The translations under genes and the position numbers were made by a program. The notes below the pieces were generated by a model. It was not told the DNA's origin. It saw only the letters and a program-made list of their open reading frames with translations, and ran no database searches. Below, piece after piece: positions 24,278-37,616 of a stretch of 64,000 nt of DNA. Source of the stretch: Auanema rhodensis (taxonomy: Eukaryota > Nematoda > Chromadorea > Rhabditida > Rhabditidae); NCBI GenBank assembly GCA_964057225.1, contig OZ059900.1:16693638-16757637 (forward strand). Reading direction: 5' to 3'. The stretch's first letter is position 1. Each line of letters begins with the position of its first letter.

Positions 24278-25645
24278 CCCCTTATGGCTAATATTGATTA
24301 AATCGATTTTTGTTCATATGAGTCGTCAAATGCAACGAATTTCAGCGTGTTACAAACTAAAATGAAGCATTTTACATGCTGAACACTAGAAGAATACAAA
24401 AACACAGTATTTCCCATGAGAAATATTTTATTATGCTGGAAAACCAGTTTGTGGAAATTTCGCTGTAAACAAGGTTTTGACTTACGATTTCATGTGTTCA
24501 AACTCATGCAATGTCAATGAAACCTAGCTCAAAATTGTTCGTACAACGTCTAGTTCCACTTTCACGACAAAAAAACAGGGGTTAGAAAATTAAGGAAATT
24601 AGCATATTCTGAGGGCACGCCCCTTATGGCTAATATTGATTAAATCGATTTTTGTTCATATGAGTCGTCAAATGCAACGAATTTCAGCGTGTTACATACT
24701 AAAATGAAGCATTTTACATGCTGAACACTAGAAAAATACAAAAACACAGTATTTCCCATGAGAAATATTTTATCATGCTGGAAAACCAGTTTTTGGAAAT
24801 TTCGCTGTAAACAAGGTTTTGACTTACGATTTCATGTGTTCAAACTCATGCAATGTCAATGAAACCTAGCTCAAAATTGTTTGTACAACGTCTAGTTCCA
24901 CTTTCACGACAAAAAAACAAGGGTTAGAAAATTAAGGAAATTAGCATATTCTGAGGGCACGCCCCTTATGGCTAATATTGATTAAATCGATTTTTGTTCA
25001 TATGAGTCGTCAAATGCAACGAATTTCAGCGTGTTACAAACTAAAATGAAGCATTTTACATGCTGAACACTAGAAGAATACAAAAACACAGTATTTCCCA
25101 TGAGAAATATTTTATTATGCTGGAAAACCAGTTTGTGGAAATTTCGCTGTAAACAAGGTTTTGACTTACGATTTCATGTGTTCAAACTCATGCAATGTCA
25201 ATGAAACCTAGCTCAAAATTGTTCGTACAACGTCTAGTTCCACTTTCACGACAAAAAAACAGGGGTTAGAAAATTAAGGAAATTAGCATATTCTGAGGGC
25301 ACGCCCCTTATGGCTAATATTGATTAAATCGATTTTTGTTCATATGAGTCGTCAAATGCAACGAATTTCAGCGTGTTACATACTAAAATGAAGCATTTTA
25401 CATGCTGAACACTAGAAAAATACAAAAACACAGTATTTCCCATGAGAAATATTTTATCATGCTGGAAAACCAGTTTTTGGAAATTTCGCTGTAAACAAGG
25501 TTTTGACTTACGATTTCATGTGTTCAAACTCATGCAATGTCAATGAAACCTAGCTCAAAATTGTTTGTACAACGTCTAGTTCCACTTTCACGACAAAAAA
25601 ACAAGGGTTAGAAAATTAAGGAAATTAGCATATTCTGAGGGCACG
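24278..25645. repeat. D-C dimer in two tandem copies (m72-m75)
   Basis: m72 and m74 are D copies with 78A (TTACAAACT); m73 and m75 are class C. The two 684-bp dimers, 24278-24961 and 24962-25645, look the same at every diagnostic site. The D-78A then C pair also occurs at 31803 and 37959, inside the 18-monomer HOR, where the C member has 301G. Confidence 0.92.
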
Positions 25646-27697
25646 CCCCTTATGGCTAATATTGATTAAATCGATTTTTGTTCATATGAGTCGTCAAATG
25701 CAACGAATTTCAGCGTGTTACATACTAAAATGAAGCATTTTACATGCTGAACACTAGAAAAATACAAAAACACAGTATTTCCCATGAGAAATATTTTATT
25801 ATGCTGGAAAACCAGTTTTTGGAAATTTCGCTGTAAACAAGGTTTTGACTTACGATTTCATGTGTTCAAACTCATGCAATGTCAATGAAACCTAGCTCAA
25901 AATTGTTCGTACAACGTCTAGTTCCACTTTCACGACAAAAAAACAGGGGTTAGAAAATTAAGGAAATTAGCATATTCTGAGGGCACGCCCCTTATGGCTA
26001 ATATTGATTAAATCGATTTTTGTTCATATGAGTCGTCAAATGCAACGAATTTCAGCGTGTTACATACTAAAATGAAGCATTTTACATGCTGAACACTAGA
26101 AGAATACAAAAACACAGTATTTCCCATGAGAAATATTTTATTATGCTGGAAAACCAGTTTGTGGAAATTTCGCTGTAAACAAGGTTTTGACTTACGATTT
26201 CATGTGTTCAAACTCATGCAATGTCAATGAAACCTAGCTCAAAATTGTTCGTACAACGTCTAGTTCCACTTTCACGACAAAAAAACAGGGGTTAGAAAAT
26301 TAAGGAAATTAGCATATTCTGAGGGCACGCCCCTTATGGCTAATATTGATTAAATCGATTTTTGTTCATATGAGTCGTCAAATGCAACGAATTTCAGCGT
26401 GTTACATACTAAAATGAAGCATTTTACATGCTGAACACTAGAAGAATACAAAAACACAGTATTTCCCATGAGAAATATTTTATTATGCTGGAAAACCAGT
26501 TTGTGGAAATTTCGCTGTAAACAAGGTTTTGACTTACGATTTCATGTGTTCAAACTCATGCAATGTCAATGAAACCTAGCTCAAAATTGTTCGTACAACG
26601 TCTAGTTCCACTTTCACGACAAAAAAACAGGGGTTAGAAAATTAAGGAAATTAGCATATTCTGAGGGCACGCCCCTTATGGCTAATATTGATTAAATCGA
26701 TTTTTGTTCATATGAGTCGTCAAATGCAACGAATTTCAGCGTGTTACATACTAAAATGAAGCATTTTACATGCTGAAGACTAGAAAAATACAAAAACACA
26801 GTATTTCCCATGAGAAATATTTTATTATGCTGGAAAACCAGTTTTTGGAAATTTCGCTGTAAACAAGGTTTTGACTTACGATTTCATGTGTTCAAACTCA
26901 TGCAATGTCAATGAAACCTAGCTCAAAATTGTTCGTACAACGTCTAGTTCCACTTTCACGACAAAAAAACAGGGGTTAGAAAATTAAGGAAATTAGCATA
27001 TTCTGAGGGCACGCCCCTTATGGCTAATATTGATTAAATCGATTTTTGTTCATATGAGTCGTCAAATGCAACGAATTTCAGCGTGTTACATACTAAAATG
27101 AAGCATTTTACATGCTGAACACTAGAAGAATACAAAAACACAGTATTTCCCATGAGAAATATTTTATTATGCTGGAAAACCAGTTTTTGGAAGTTTCGCT
27201 GTAAACAAGGTTTTGACTTACGATTTCATGTGTTCAAACTCATGCAATGTCAATGAAACCTAGCTCAAAATTGTTTGTACAACGTCTAGTTCCACTTTCA
27301 CGACAAAAAAACAAGGGTTAGAAAATTAAGGAAATTAGCATATTCTGAGGGCACGCCCCTTATGGCTAATATTGATTAAATCGATTTTTGTTCATATGAG
27401 TCGTCAAATGCAACGAATTTCAGCGTGTTACATACTAAAATGAAGCATTTTACATGCTGAACACTAGAAAAATACAAAAACACAGTATTTCCCATGAGAA
27501 ATATTTTATTATGCTGGAAAACCAGTTTTTGGAAATTTCGCTGTAAACAAGGTTTTGACTTACGATTTCATGTGTTCAAACTCATGCAATGTCAATGAAA
27601 CCTAGCTCAAAATTGTTCGTACAACGTCTAGTTCCACTTTCACGACAAAAAAACAGGGGTTAGAAAATTAAGGAAATTAGCATATTCTGAGGGCACG
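25646..27697. repeat. Monomers m76-m81, order A D D A-107G mixed A
   Basis: m77 and m78 are adjacent D copies. m79 is A with 107G. m80 is a mixture: 115G with 263T and 301A, plus a private A180G (GGAAGTTTCGC). m76 and m81 are plain A. I see no tandem order in this stretch. Confidence 0.88.
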
Positions 27698-28723
27698 CCC
27701 CTTATGGCTAATATTGATTAAATCGATTTTTGTTCATATGAGTCGTCAAATGCAACGAATTTCAGCGTGTTACACACTAAAATGAAGCATTTCACATGCT
27801 GAACACTAGAAGAATACAAAAACACAGTATTTCCCATGAGAAATATTTTATTATGCTGGAAAACCAGTTTTTCGAAATTTCGCTGTAAACAAGGTTTTGA
27901 CTTACGATTTCATGTGTTCAAACTCATGCAATGTCAATGAAACCTAACTCAAAATTGTTCGTACAACGTCTAGTTCCACTTTCACGACAAAAAAACAGGG
28001 GTTAGAAAATTAAGGAAATTAGCATATTCTGAGGGCACGCCCCTTATGGCTAATATTGATTAAATCGATTTTTGTTCATATGAGTCGTCAAATGCAACGA
28101 ATTTCAGCGTGTTACAAACTAAAATAAAGCATTTTACATGCTGAACACTAGAAAAATACAAAAACACAGTATTTCCCATGAGAAATATTTTATCATGCTG
28201 GAAAACCAGTTTTTGGAAATTTCGCTGTAAACAAGGTTTTGACTTACGATTTCATGTGTTCAAACTCATGCAATGTCAATGAAACCTAGCTCAAAATTGT
28301 TCGTACAACGTCTAGTTCCACTTTCACGACAAAAAAACAGGGGTTAGAAAATTAAGGAAATTAGCATATTCTGAGGGCACGCCCCTTATGGCTAATATTG
28401 ATTAAATCGATTTTTGTTCATATGAGTCGTCAAATGCAACGAATTTCAGCGTGTTATATACTAAAATGAAGCATTTTACATGCTGAACACTAGAAAAATA
28501 CAAAAACACAGTATTTCCCATGAGAAATATTTTATCATGCTGGAAAACCAGTTTTTGGAAATTTCGCTGTAAACAAGGTTTTGACTTACGATTTCATGTG
28601 TTCAAACTCATGCAATGTCAATGAAACCTAGCTCAAAATTGTTCGTACAACGTCTAGTTCCACTTTCACGACAAAAAAACAGGGGTTAGAAAATTAAGGA
28701 AATTAGCATATTCTGAGGGCACG

Positions 28724-29066
28724 CCCCTTATGGCTAATATTGATTAAATCGATTTTTGTTCATATGAGTCGTCAAATGCAACGAATTTCAGCGTGTTACA
28801 CATTAAAATGAAGCATTTTACATGCTGAACACTAGAAAAATACAAAAACACAGTATTTCCCATGAGAAATATTTTATCATGCTGGAAAACCAGTTTTTGG
28901 AAATTTCGCTGTAAACAAGGTTTTGACTTACGATTTCATGTGTTCAAACTCATGCAATGTCAATGAAACCTAGCTCAAAATTGTTTGTACAACGTCTAGT
29001 TCCACTTTCACGACAAAATAAACAGGGGTTAGAAAATTAAGGAAATTAGCATATTCTGAGGGCACG
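28724..29066. repeat. 343-bp monomer m85 with a T inside the A run
   Basis: The A7 run at 292-298 reads AAAATAAA, one base longer. The monomer also has 78C and 80T (ACACATT), 155C and 263T. Later ACACATT copies (m127, m130, m135, m138, m143, m175, m178) do not carry the inserted T, so it is private. Confidence 0.92.
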
Positions 29067-29408
29067 CCCCTTATGGCTAATATTGATTAAATCGATTTTT
29101 GTTCATATGAGTCGTCAAATGCAACGAATTTCAGCGTGTTACAAACTAAAATGAAGCATTTTACATGCTGAACACTAGAAAAATACAAAAACACAGTGTT
29201 TCCCATGAGAAATATTTTATTATGCTGGAAAACCAGTTTTTGGAAATTTCGCTGTAAACAAGGTTTTGACTTACGATTTCATGTGTTCAAACTCATGCAA
29301 CGTCAATGAAACCTAGCTCAAAATTGTTCGTACAACGTCTAGTTCCACTTTCACGACAAAAAAACAGGGGTTAGAAAATTAAGGAAATTAGCATATTCTG
29401 AGGGCACG
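29067..29408. repeat. Monomer m86, exemplar of class E
   Basis: Class E has T78A (TTACAAACT), A132G (CAGTGTTTCC) and T235C (GCAACGTC). This is the first 132G monomer in the window. Others are m91, m96, m98, m114, m116, m128, m132, m136, m139, m141, m144, m146, m152, m154 and m179. m98, m116, m132, m146 and m154 have 235T. A subset has G276T (GTCTATTTCC): m91, m96, m114, m139 and m144. Confidence 0.92.
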
Positions 29409-31118
29409 CCCCTTATGGCTAATATTGATTAAATCGATTTTTGTTCATATGAGTCGTCAAATGCAACGAATTTCAGCGTGTTACATACTAAAATGAAGCA
29501 TTTTACATGCTGAACACTAGAAAAATACAAAAACACAGTATTTCCCATGAGAAATATTTTATTATGCTGGAAAACCAGTTTTTGGAAATTTCGCTGTAAA
29601 CAAGGTTTTGACTTACGATTTCATGTGTTCAAACTCATGCAATGTCAATGAAACCTAGCTCAAAATTGTTCGTACAACGTCTAGTTCCACTTTCACGACA
29701 AAAAAACAAGGGTTAGAAAATTAAGGAAATTAGCATATTCTGAGGGCACGCCCCTTATGGCTAATATTGATTAAATCGATTTTTGTTCATATGAGTCGTC
29801 AAATGCAACGAATTTCAGCGTGTTACAAACTAAAATGAAGCATTTTACATGCTGAACACTAGAAAAATACAAAAACACAGTATTTCTCATGAGAAATATT
29901 TTATTATGCTGGAAAACCAGTTTTTGGAAATTTCGCTGTAAACAAGGTTTTGACTTACGATTTCATGTGTTCAAACTCATGCAATGTCAATGAAACCTAG
30001 CTCAAAATTGTTCGTACAACGTCTAGTTCCACTTTCACGACAAAAAAACAGGGGTTAGAAAATTAAGGAAATTAGCATATTCTGAGGGCACGCCCCTTAT
30101 GGCTAATATTGATTAAATCGATTTTTGTTCATATGAGTCGTCAAATGCAACGAATTTCAGCGTGTTACATACTAAAATGAAGCATTTTACATGCTGAACA
30201 CTAGAAAAATACAAAAACACAGTATTTCCCATGAGAAATATTTTATCATGCTGGAAAACCAGTTTTTGGAAATTTCGCTGTAAACAAGGTTTTGACTTAC
30301 GATTTCATGTGTTCAAACTCATGCAATGTCAATGAAACCTAGCTCAAAATTGTTTGTACAACGTCTAGTTCCACTTTCACGACAAAAAAACAAGGGTTAG
30401 AAAATTAAGGAAATTAGCATATTCTGAGGGCACGCCCCTTATGGCTAATATTGATTAAATCGAATTTTGTTCATATGAGTCGTCAAATGCAACGAATTTC
30501 AGCGTGTTACATACTAAAATGAAGCATTTTACATGCTGAACACTAGAAAAATACAAAAACACAGTATTTCCCATGAGAAATATTTTATCATGCTGGAAAA
30601 CCAGTTTTTGGAAATTTCGCTGTAAACAAGGTTTTGACTTACGATTTCATGTGTTCAAACTCATGCAATGTCAATGAAACCTAGCTCAAAATTGTTTGTA
30701 CAACGTCTAGTTCCACTTTCACGACAAAAAAACAGGGGTTAGAAAATTAAGGAAATTAGCATATTCTGAGGGCACGCCCCTTATGGCTAATATTGATTAA
30801 ATCGATTTTTGTTCATATGAGTCGTCAAATGCAACGAATTTCAGCGTGTTACAAACTAAAATGAAGCATTTTACATGCTGAACACTAGAAAAATACAAAA
30901 ACACAGTGTTTCCCATGAGAAATATTTTATTATGCTGGAAAACCAGTTTTTGGAAATTTCGCTGTAAACAAGGTTTTGCCTTACGATTTCATGTGTTCAA
31001 ACTCATGCAACGTCAATGAAACCTAGCTCAAAATTGTTCGTACAACGTCTATTTCCACTTTCACGACAAAAAAACAGGGGTTAGAAAATTAAGGAAATTA
31101 GCATATTCTGAGGGCACG

Positions 31119-31460
31119 CCCCTTATGGCTAATATTGATTAAATCGATTTTTGTTCATATGAGTCGTCAAATGCAACGAATTTCAGCGTGTTACACACTA
31201 AAATGAAGCATTTCACATGCTGAACACTAGAAAAATACAAAAACACAGTATTTCCCATGAGAAATATTTTATTATGCTGGAAAACCAGTTTTTGGAAATT
31301 TCGCTGTAAACAAGGTTTTGACTTACGATTTCATGTGTTCAAACTCATGCAATGTCAATGAAACCTAGCTCAAAATTGTTCGTACAACGTCTAGTTCCAC
31401 TTTCACGACAAAAAAACAGGGGTTAGAAAATTAAGGAAATTAGCATATTCTGAGGGCACG
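31119..31460. repeat. Monomer m92, exemplar of class F
   Basis: Class F has 78C and 96C like B but keeps 115A, 176G and 301G, so it reads as B only between about positions 78 and 96. All copies lie in the E/F zone: m92, m97, m115, m131, m145 and m153. Each follows an E copy, except m131, and five of the six are followed by E or C copies in a set order. Confidence 0.9.
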
Positions 31461-34400
31461 CCCCTTATGGCTAATATTGATTAAATCGATTTTTGTTCAT
31501 ATGAGTCGTCAAATGCAACGAATTTCAGCGTGTTACATACTAAAATGAAGCATTTTACATGCTGAACACTAGAAAAATACAAAAACACAGTATTTCCCAT
31601 GAGAAATATTTTATCATGCTGGAAAACCAGTTTTTGGAAATTTCGCTGTAAACAAGGTTTTGACTTACGATTTCATGTGTTCAAACTCATGCAATGTCAA
31701 TGAAACCTAGCTCAAAATTGTTTGTACAACGTCTAGTTCCACTTTCACGACAAAAAAACAAGGGTTAGAAAATTAAGGAAATTAGCATATTCTGAGGGCA
31801 CGCCCCTTATGGCTAATATTGATTAAATCGATTTTTGTTCATATGAGTCGTCAAATGCAACGAATTTCAGCGTGTTACAAACTAAAATGAAGCATTTTAC
31901 ATGCTGAACACTAGAAGAATACAAAAACACAGTATTTCCCATGAGAAATATTTTATTATGCTGGAAAACCAGTTTGTGGAAATTTCGCTGTAAACAAGGT
32001 TTTGACTTACGATTTCATGTGTTCAAACTCATGCAATGTCAATGAAACCTAGCTCAAAATTGTTCGTACAACGTCTAGTTCCACTTTCACGACAAAAAAA
32101 CAGGGGTTAGAAAATTAAGGAAATTAGCATATTCTGAGGGCACGCCCCTTATGGCTAATATTGATTAAATCGATTTTTGTTCATATGAGTCGTCAAATGC
32201 AACGAATTTCAGCGTGTTACATACTAAAATGAAGCATTTTACATGCTGAACACTAGAAAAATACAAAAACACAGTATTTCCCATGAGAAATATTTTATCA
32301 TGCTGGAAAACCAGTTTTTGGAAATTTCGCTGTAAACAAGGTTTTGACTTACGATTTCATGTGTTCAAACTCATGCAATGTCAATGAAACCTAGCTCAAA
32401 ATTGTTTGTACAACGTCTAGTTCCACTTTCACGACAAAAAAACAGGGGTTAGAAAATTAAGGAAATTAGCATATTCTGAGGGCACGCCCCTTATGGCTAA
32501 TATTGATTAAATCGATTTTTGTTCATATGAGTCGTCAAATGCAACGAATTTCAGCGTGTTACAAACTAAAATGAAGCATTTTACATGCTGAACACTAGAA
32601 AAATACAAAAACACAGTGTTTCCCATGAGAAATATTTTATTATGCTGGAAAACCAGTTTTTGGAAATTTCGCTGTAAACAAGGTTTTGACTTACGATTTC
32701 ATGTGTTCAAACTCATGCAACGTCAATGAAACCTAGCTCAAAATTGTTCGTACAACGTCTATTTCCACTTTCACGACAAAAAAACAGGGGTTAGAAAATT
32801 AAGGAAATTAGCATATTCTGAGGGCACGCCCCTTATGGCTAATATTGATTAAATCGATTTTTGTTCATATGAGTCGTCAAATGCAACGAATTTCAGCGTG
32901 TTACACACTAAAATGAAGCATTTCACATGCTGAACACTAGAAAAATACAAAAACACAGTATTTCCCATGAGAAATATTTTATTATGCTGGAAAACCAGTT
33001 TTTGGAAATTTCGCTGTAAACAAGGTTTTGACTTACGATTTCATGTGTTCAAACTCATGCAATGTCAATGAAACCTAGCTCAAAATTGTTCGTACAACGT
33101 CTAGTTCCACTTTCACGACAAAAAAACAGGGGTTAGAAAATTAAGGAAATTAGCATATTCTGAGGGCACGCCCCTTATGGCTAATATTGATTAAATCGAT
33201 TTTTGTTCATATGAGTCGTCAAATGCAACGAATTTCAGCGTGTTACAAACTAAAATGAAGCATTTTACATGCTGAACACTAGAAAAATACAAAAACACAG
33301 TGTTTCCCATGAGAAATATTTTATTATGCTGGAAAACCAGTTTTTGGAAATTTCGCTGTAAACAAGGTTTTGACTTACGATTTCATGTGTTCAAACTCAT
33401 GCAATGTCAATGAAACCTAGCTCAAAATTGTTCGTACAACGTCTAGTTCCACTTTCACGACAAAAAAACAGGGGTTAGAAAATTAAGGAAATTAGCATAT
33501 TCTGAGGGCACGCCCCTTATGGCTAATATTGATTAAATCGATTTTTGTTCATATGAGTCGTCAAATGCAACGAATTTCAGCGTGTTACATACTAAAATGA
33601 AGCATTTTACATGCTGAACACTAGAAGAATACAAAAACACAGTATTTCCCATGAGAAATATTTTATTATGCTGGAAAACCAGTTTGTGGAAATTTCGCTG
33701 TAAACAAGGTTTTGACTTACGATTTCATGTGTTCAAACTCATGCAATGTTAATGAAACCTAGCTCAAAATTGTTCGTACAACGTCTAGTTCCACTTTCAC
33801 GACAAAAAAACAGGGGTTAGAAAATTAAGGAAATTAGCATATTCTGAGGGCACGCCCCTTATGGCTAATATTGATTAAATCGATTTTTGTTCATATGAGT
33901 CGTCAAATGCAACGAATTTCAGCGTGTTACATACTAAAATGAAGCATTTTACATGCTGAACACTAGAAAAATACAAAAACACAGTATTTCTCATGAAAAA
34001 TATTTTATTATGCTGGAAAACCAGTTTTTGGAAATTTCGCTGTAAACAAGGTTTTGACTTACGATTTCATGTGTTCAAACTCATGCAATGTCAATGAAAC
34101 CTAGCTCAAAATTGTTCGTACAACGTCTAGTTCCACTTTCACGACAAAAAAACAGGGGTTAGAAAATTAAGGAAATTAGCATATTCTGAGGGCACGCCCC
34201 TTATGGCTAATATTGATTAAATCGATTTTTGTTCATATGAGTCGTCAAATGCAACGAATTTCAGCGTGTTACATACTAAAATGAAGCATTTTACATGCTG
34301 AACACTAGAAAAATACAAAAACACAGTATTTCCCATGAGAAATATTTTATTATGCTGGAAAACCAGTTTTTGGAAATTTCGCTGTAAACAAGGTTTTGAC

Positions 34401-37400
34401 TTACGATTTCATGTGTTCAAACTCATGCAATGTCAATGAAACCTAGCTCAAAATTGTTCGTACAACGTCTAGTTCCACTTTCACGACAAAAAAACAGGGG
34501 TTAGAAAATTAAGGAAATTAGCATATTCTGAGGGCACGCCCCTTATGGCTAATATTGATTAAATCGATTTTTGTTCATATGAGTCGTCAAATGCAACGAA
34601 TTTCAGCGTGTTACATACTAAAATGAAGCATTTTACATGCTGAACACTAGAAGAATACAAAAACACAGTATTTCCCATGAGAAATATTTTATTATGCTGG
34701 AAAACCAGTTTGTGGAAATTTCGCTGTAAACAAGGTTTTGACTTACGATTTCATGTGTTCAAACTCATGCAATGTTAATGAAACCTAGCTCAAAATTGTT
34801 CGTACAACGTCTAGTTCCACTTTCACGACAAAAAAACAGGGGTTAGAAAATTAAGGAAATTAGCATATTCTGAGGGCACGCCCCTTATGGCTAATATTGA
34901 TTAAATCGATTTTTGTTCATATGAGTCGTCAAATGCAACGAATTTCAGCGTGTTACATACTAAAATGAAGCATTTTACATGCTGAACACTAGAAAAATAC
35001 AAAAACACAGTATTTCCCATGAGAAATATTTTATCATGCTGGAAAACCAGTTTTTGGAAATTTCGCTGTAAACAAGGTTTTGACTTACGATTTCATGTGT
35101 TCAAACTCATGCAATGTCAATGAAACCTAGCTCAAAATTGTTTGTACAACGTCTAGTTCCACTTTCACGACAAAAAAACAAGGGTTAGAAAATTAAGGAA
35201 ATTAGCATATTCTGAGGGCACGCCCCTTATGGCTAATATTGATTAAATCGATTTTTGTTCATATGAGTCGTCAAATGCAACGAATTTCAGCGTGTTACAT
35301 ACTAAAATGAAGCATTTTACATGCTGAACACTAGAAGAATACAAAAACACAGTATTTCCCATGAGAAATATTTTATTATGCTGGAAAACCAGTTTGTGGA
35401 AATTTCGCTGTAAACAAGGTTTTGACTTACGATTTCATGTGTTCAAACTCATGCAATGTTAATGAAACCTAGCTCAAAATTGTTCGTACAACGTCTAGTT
35501 CCACTTTCACGACAAAAAAACAGGGGTTAGAAAATTAAGGAAATTAGCATATTCTGAGGGCACGCCCCTTATGGCTAATATTGATTAAATCGATTTTTGT
35601 TCATATGAGTCGTCAAATGCAACGAATTTCAGCGTGTTACATACTAAAATGAAGCATTTTACATGCTGAACACTAGAAAAATACAAAAACACAGTATTTC
35701 TCATGAAAAATATTTTATTATGCTGGAAAACCAGTTTTTGGAAATTTCGCTGTAAACAAGGTTTTGACTTACGATTTCATGTGTTCAAACTCATGCAATG
35801 TCAATGAAACCTAGCTCAAAATTGTTCGTACAACGTCTAGTTCCACTTTCACGACAAAAAAACAGGGGTTAGAAAATTAAGGAAATTAGCATATTCTGAG
35901 GGCACGCCCCTTATGGCTAATATTGATTAAATCGATTTTTGTTCATATGAGTCGTCAAATGCAACGAATTTCAGCGTGTTACATACTAAAATGAAGCATT
36001 TTACATGCTGAACACTAGAAAAATACAAAAACACAGTATTTCCCATGAGAAATATTTTATTATGCTGGAAAACCAGTTTTTGGAAATTTCGCTGTAAACA
36101 AGGTTTTGACTTACGATTTCATGTGTTCAAACTCATGCAATGTCAATGAAACCTAGCTCAAAATTGTTCGTACAACGTCTAGTTCCACTTTCACGACAAA
36201 AAAACAGGGGTTAGAAAATTAAGGAAATTAGCATATTCTGAGGGCACGCCCCTTATGGCTAATATTGATTAAATCGATTTTTGTTCATATAAGTCGTCAA
36301 ATGCAACGAATTTCAGCGTGTTACATACTAAAATGAAGCATTTTACATGCTGAACACTAGAAAAATACAAAAACACAGTATTTCCCATGAGAAATATTTT
36401 ATTATGCTGGAAAACCAGTTTTTGGAAATTTCGCTGTAAACAAGGTTTTGACTTACGATTTCATGTGTTCAAAGTCATGCAATGTCAATGAAACCTAGCT
36501 CAAAATTGTTCGTACAACGTCTAGTTCCACTTTCACGACAAAAAAACAGGGGTTAGAAAATTAAGGAAATTAGCATATTCTGAGGGCACGCCCCTTATGG
36601 CTAATATTGATTAAATCGATTTTTGTTCATATGAGTCGTCAAATGCAACGAATTTCAGCGTGTTACATACTAAAATGAAGCATTTTACATGCTGAACACT
36701 AGAAGAATACAAAAACACAGTATTTCCCATGAGAAATATTTTATTATGCTGGAAAACCAGTTTTTGGAAATTTCGCTGTAAACAAGGTTTTGACTTACGA
36801 TTTCATGTGTTCAAACTCATGCAATGTCAATGAAACCTAGCTCAAAATTGTTCGTACAACGTCTAGTTCCACTTTCACGACAAAAAAACAGGGGTTAGAA
36901 AATTAAGGAAATTAGCATATTCTGAGGGCACGCCCCTTATGACTAATATTGATTAAATCGATTTTTGTTCATATGAGTCGTCAAATGCAACGAATTTCAG
37001 CGTGTTATATACTAAAATGAAGCATTTTACATGCTGAACACTAGAAAAATACAAAAACACAGTATTTCCCATGAGAAATATTTTATCATGCTGGAAAACC
37101 AGTTTTTCGAAATTTCGCTGTAAACAAGGTTTTGACTTACGATTTCATGTGTTCAAACTCATGCAATGTCAATGAAACCTAGCTCAAAATTGTTCGTACA
37201 ACGTCTAGTTCCACTTTCACGACAAAAAAACAGGGGTTAGAAAATTAAGGAAATTAGCATATTCTGAGGGCACGCCCCTTATGGCTAATATTGATTAAAT
37301 CGATTTTTGTTCATATGAGTCGTCAAATGCAACGAATTTCAGCGTGTTACATACTAAAATGAAGCATTTTACATGCTGAACACTAGAAGAATACAAAAAC

Positions 37401-37616
37401 ACAGTATTTCCCATGAGAAATATTTTATTATGCTGGAAAACCAGTTTTTGGAAATTTCGCTGTAAACAAGGTTTTGACTTACGATTTCATGTGTTCAAAC
37501 TCATGCAATGTCAATGAAACCTAGCTCAAAATTGTTCGTACAACGTCTAGTTCCACTTTCACGACAAAAAAACAGGGGTTAGAAAATTAAGGAAATTAGC
37601 ATATTCTGAGGGCACG
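31461..37616. repeat. 18-monomer HOR, copy 1 (m93-m110)
   Basis: The length is 6156 bp, 18 x 342. Order: C, D-78A, C-301G, E-276T, F, E-235T, D-238T, A with C137T and G143A, A, D-238T, C, D-238T, A with 137T/143A, A, A with G43A and C226G, 115G-only, mixed with G10A and 76T, 115G-only. The first 16 members recur at +6156 with all private marks, including CATATAAGTC and CAAAGTCATG of m107 in m125. m109 shares only its first part with m127. Confidence 0.93.
33513..36248. repeat. Nested 5-monomer repeat inside the 18-monomer HOR
   Basis: The trio D-238T, A with 137T/143A (TTCTCATGAAAAAT), plain A occurs at m99-m101 (33513-34538) and at m104-m106 (35223-36248), 1710 bp apart. Between them are D-238T and C. 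The same nested pair is present in copy 2 at 39669-40694 and 41379-42404, so the nested duplication is older than the 18-monomer one. Confidence 0.9.

Larger units (their letters stand above)
27698..31460. repeat. Transition block into the E/F zone (m82-m92)
   Basis: m82 is the last B before the zone (301G, private G250A). m83 has 78A, 155C and a private ATAAAGC. m84 has C76T (TTATATACT) with 155C. m85 has 78C and C80T (ACACATTAAA) and is 343 bp. m86 is the first E. m87 is A with 301A. m88 has 78A and C137T. m89 and m90 are C (m90 with T30A and 301G). m91 is E with G276T and a private GCCTTACG. m92 is F. The order m82-m88 is partly repeated at 58481-60190. Confidence 0.88.

Noticed and set aside
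28120-28140. AATAAA-like polyadenylation signal in m83 (AAAATAAAGC)
   Set aside because: It is a single private G-to-A change in one monomer, with no transcript or gene context.
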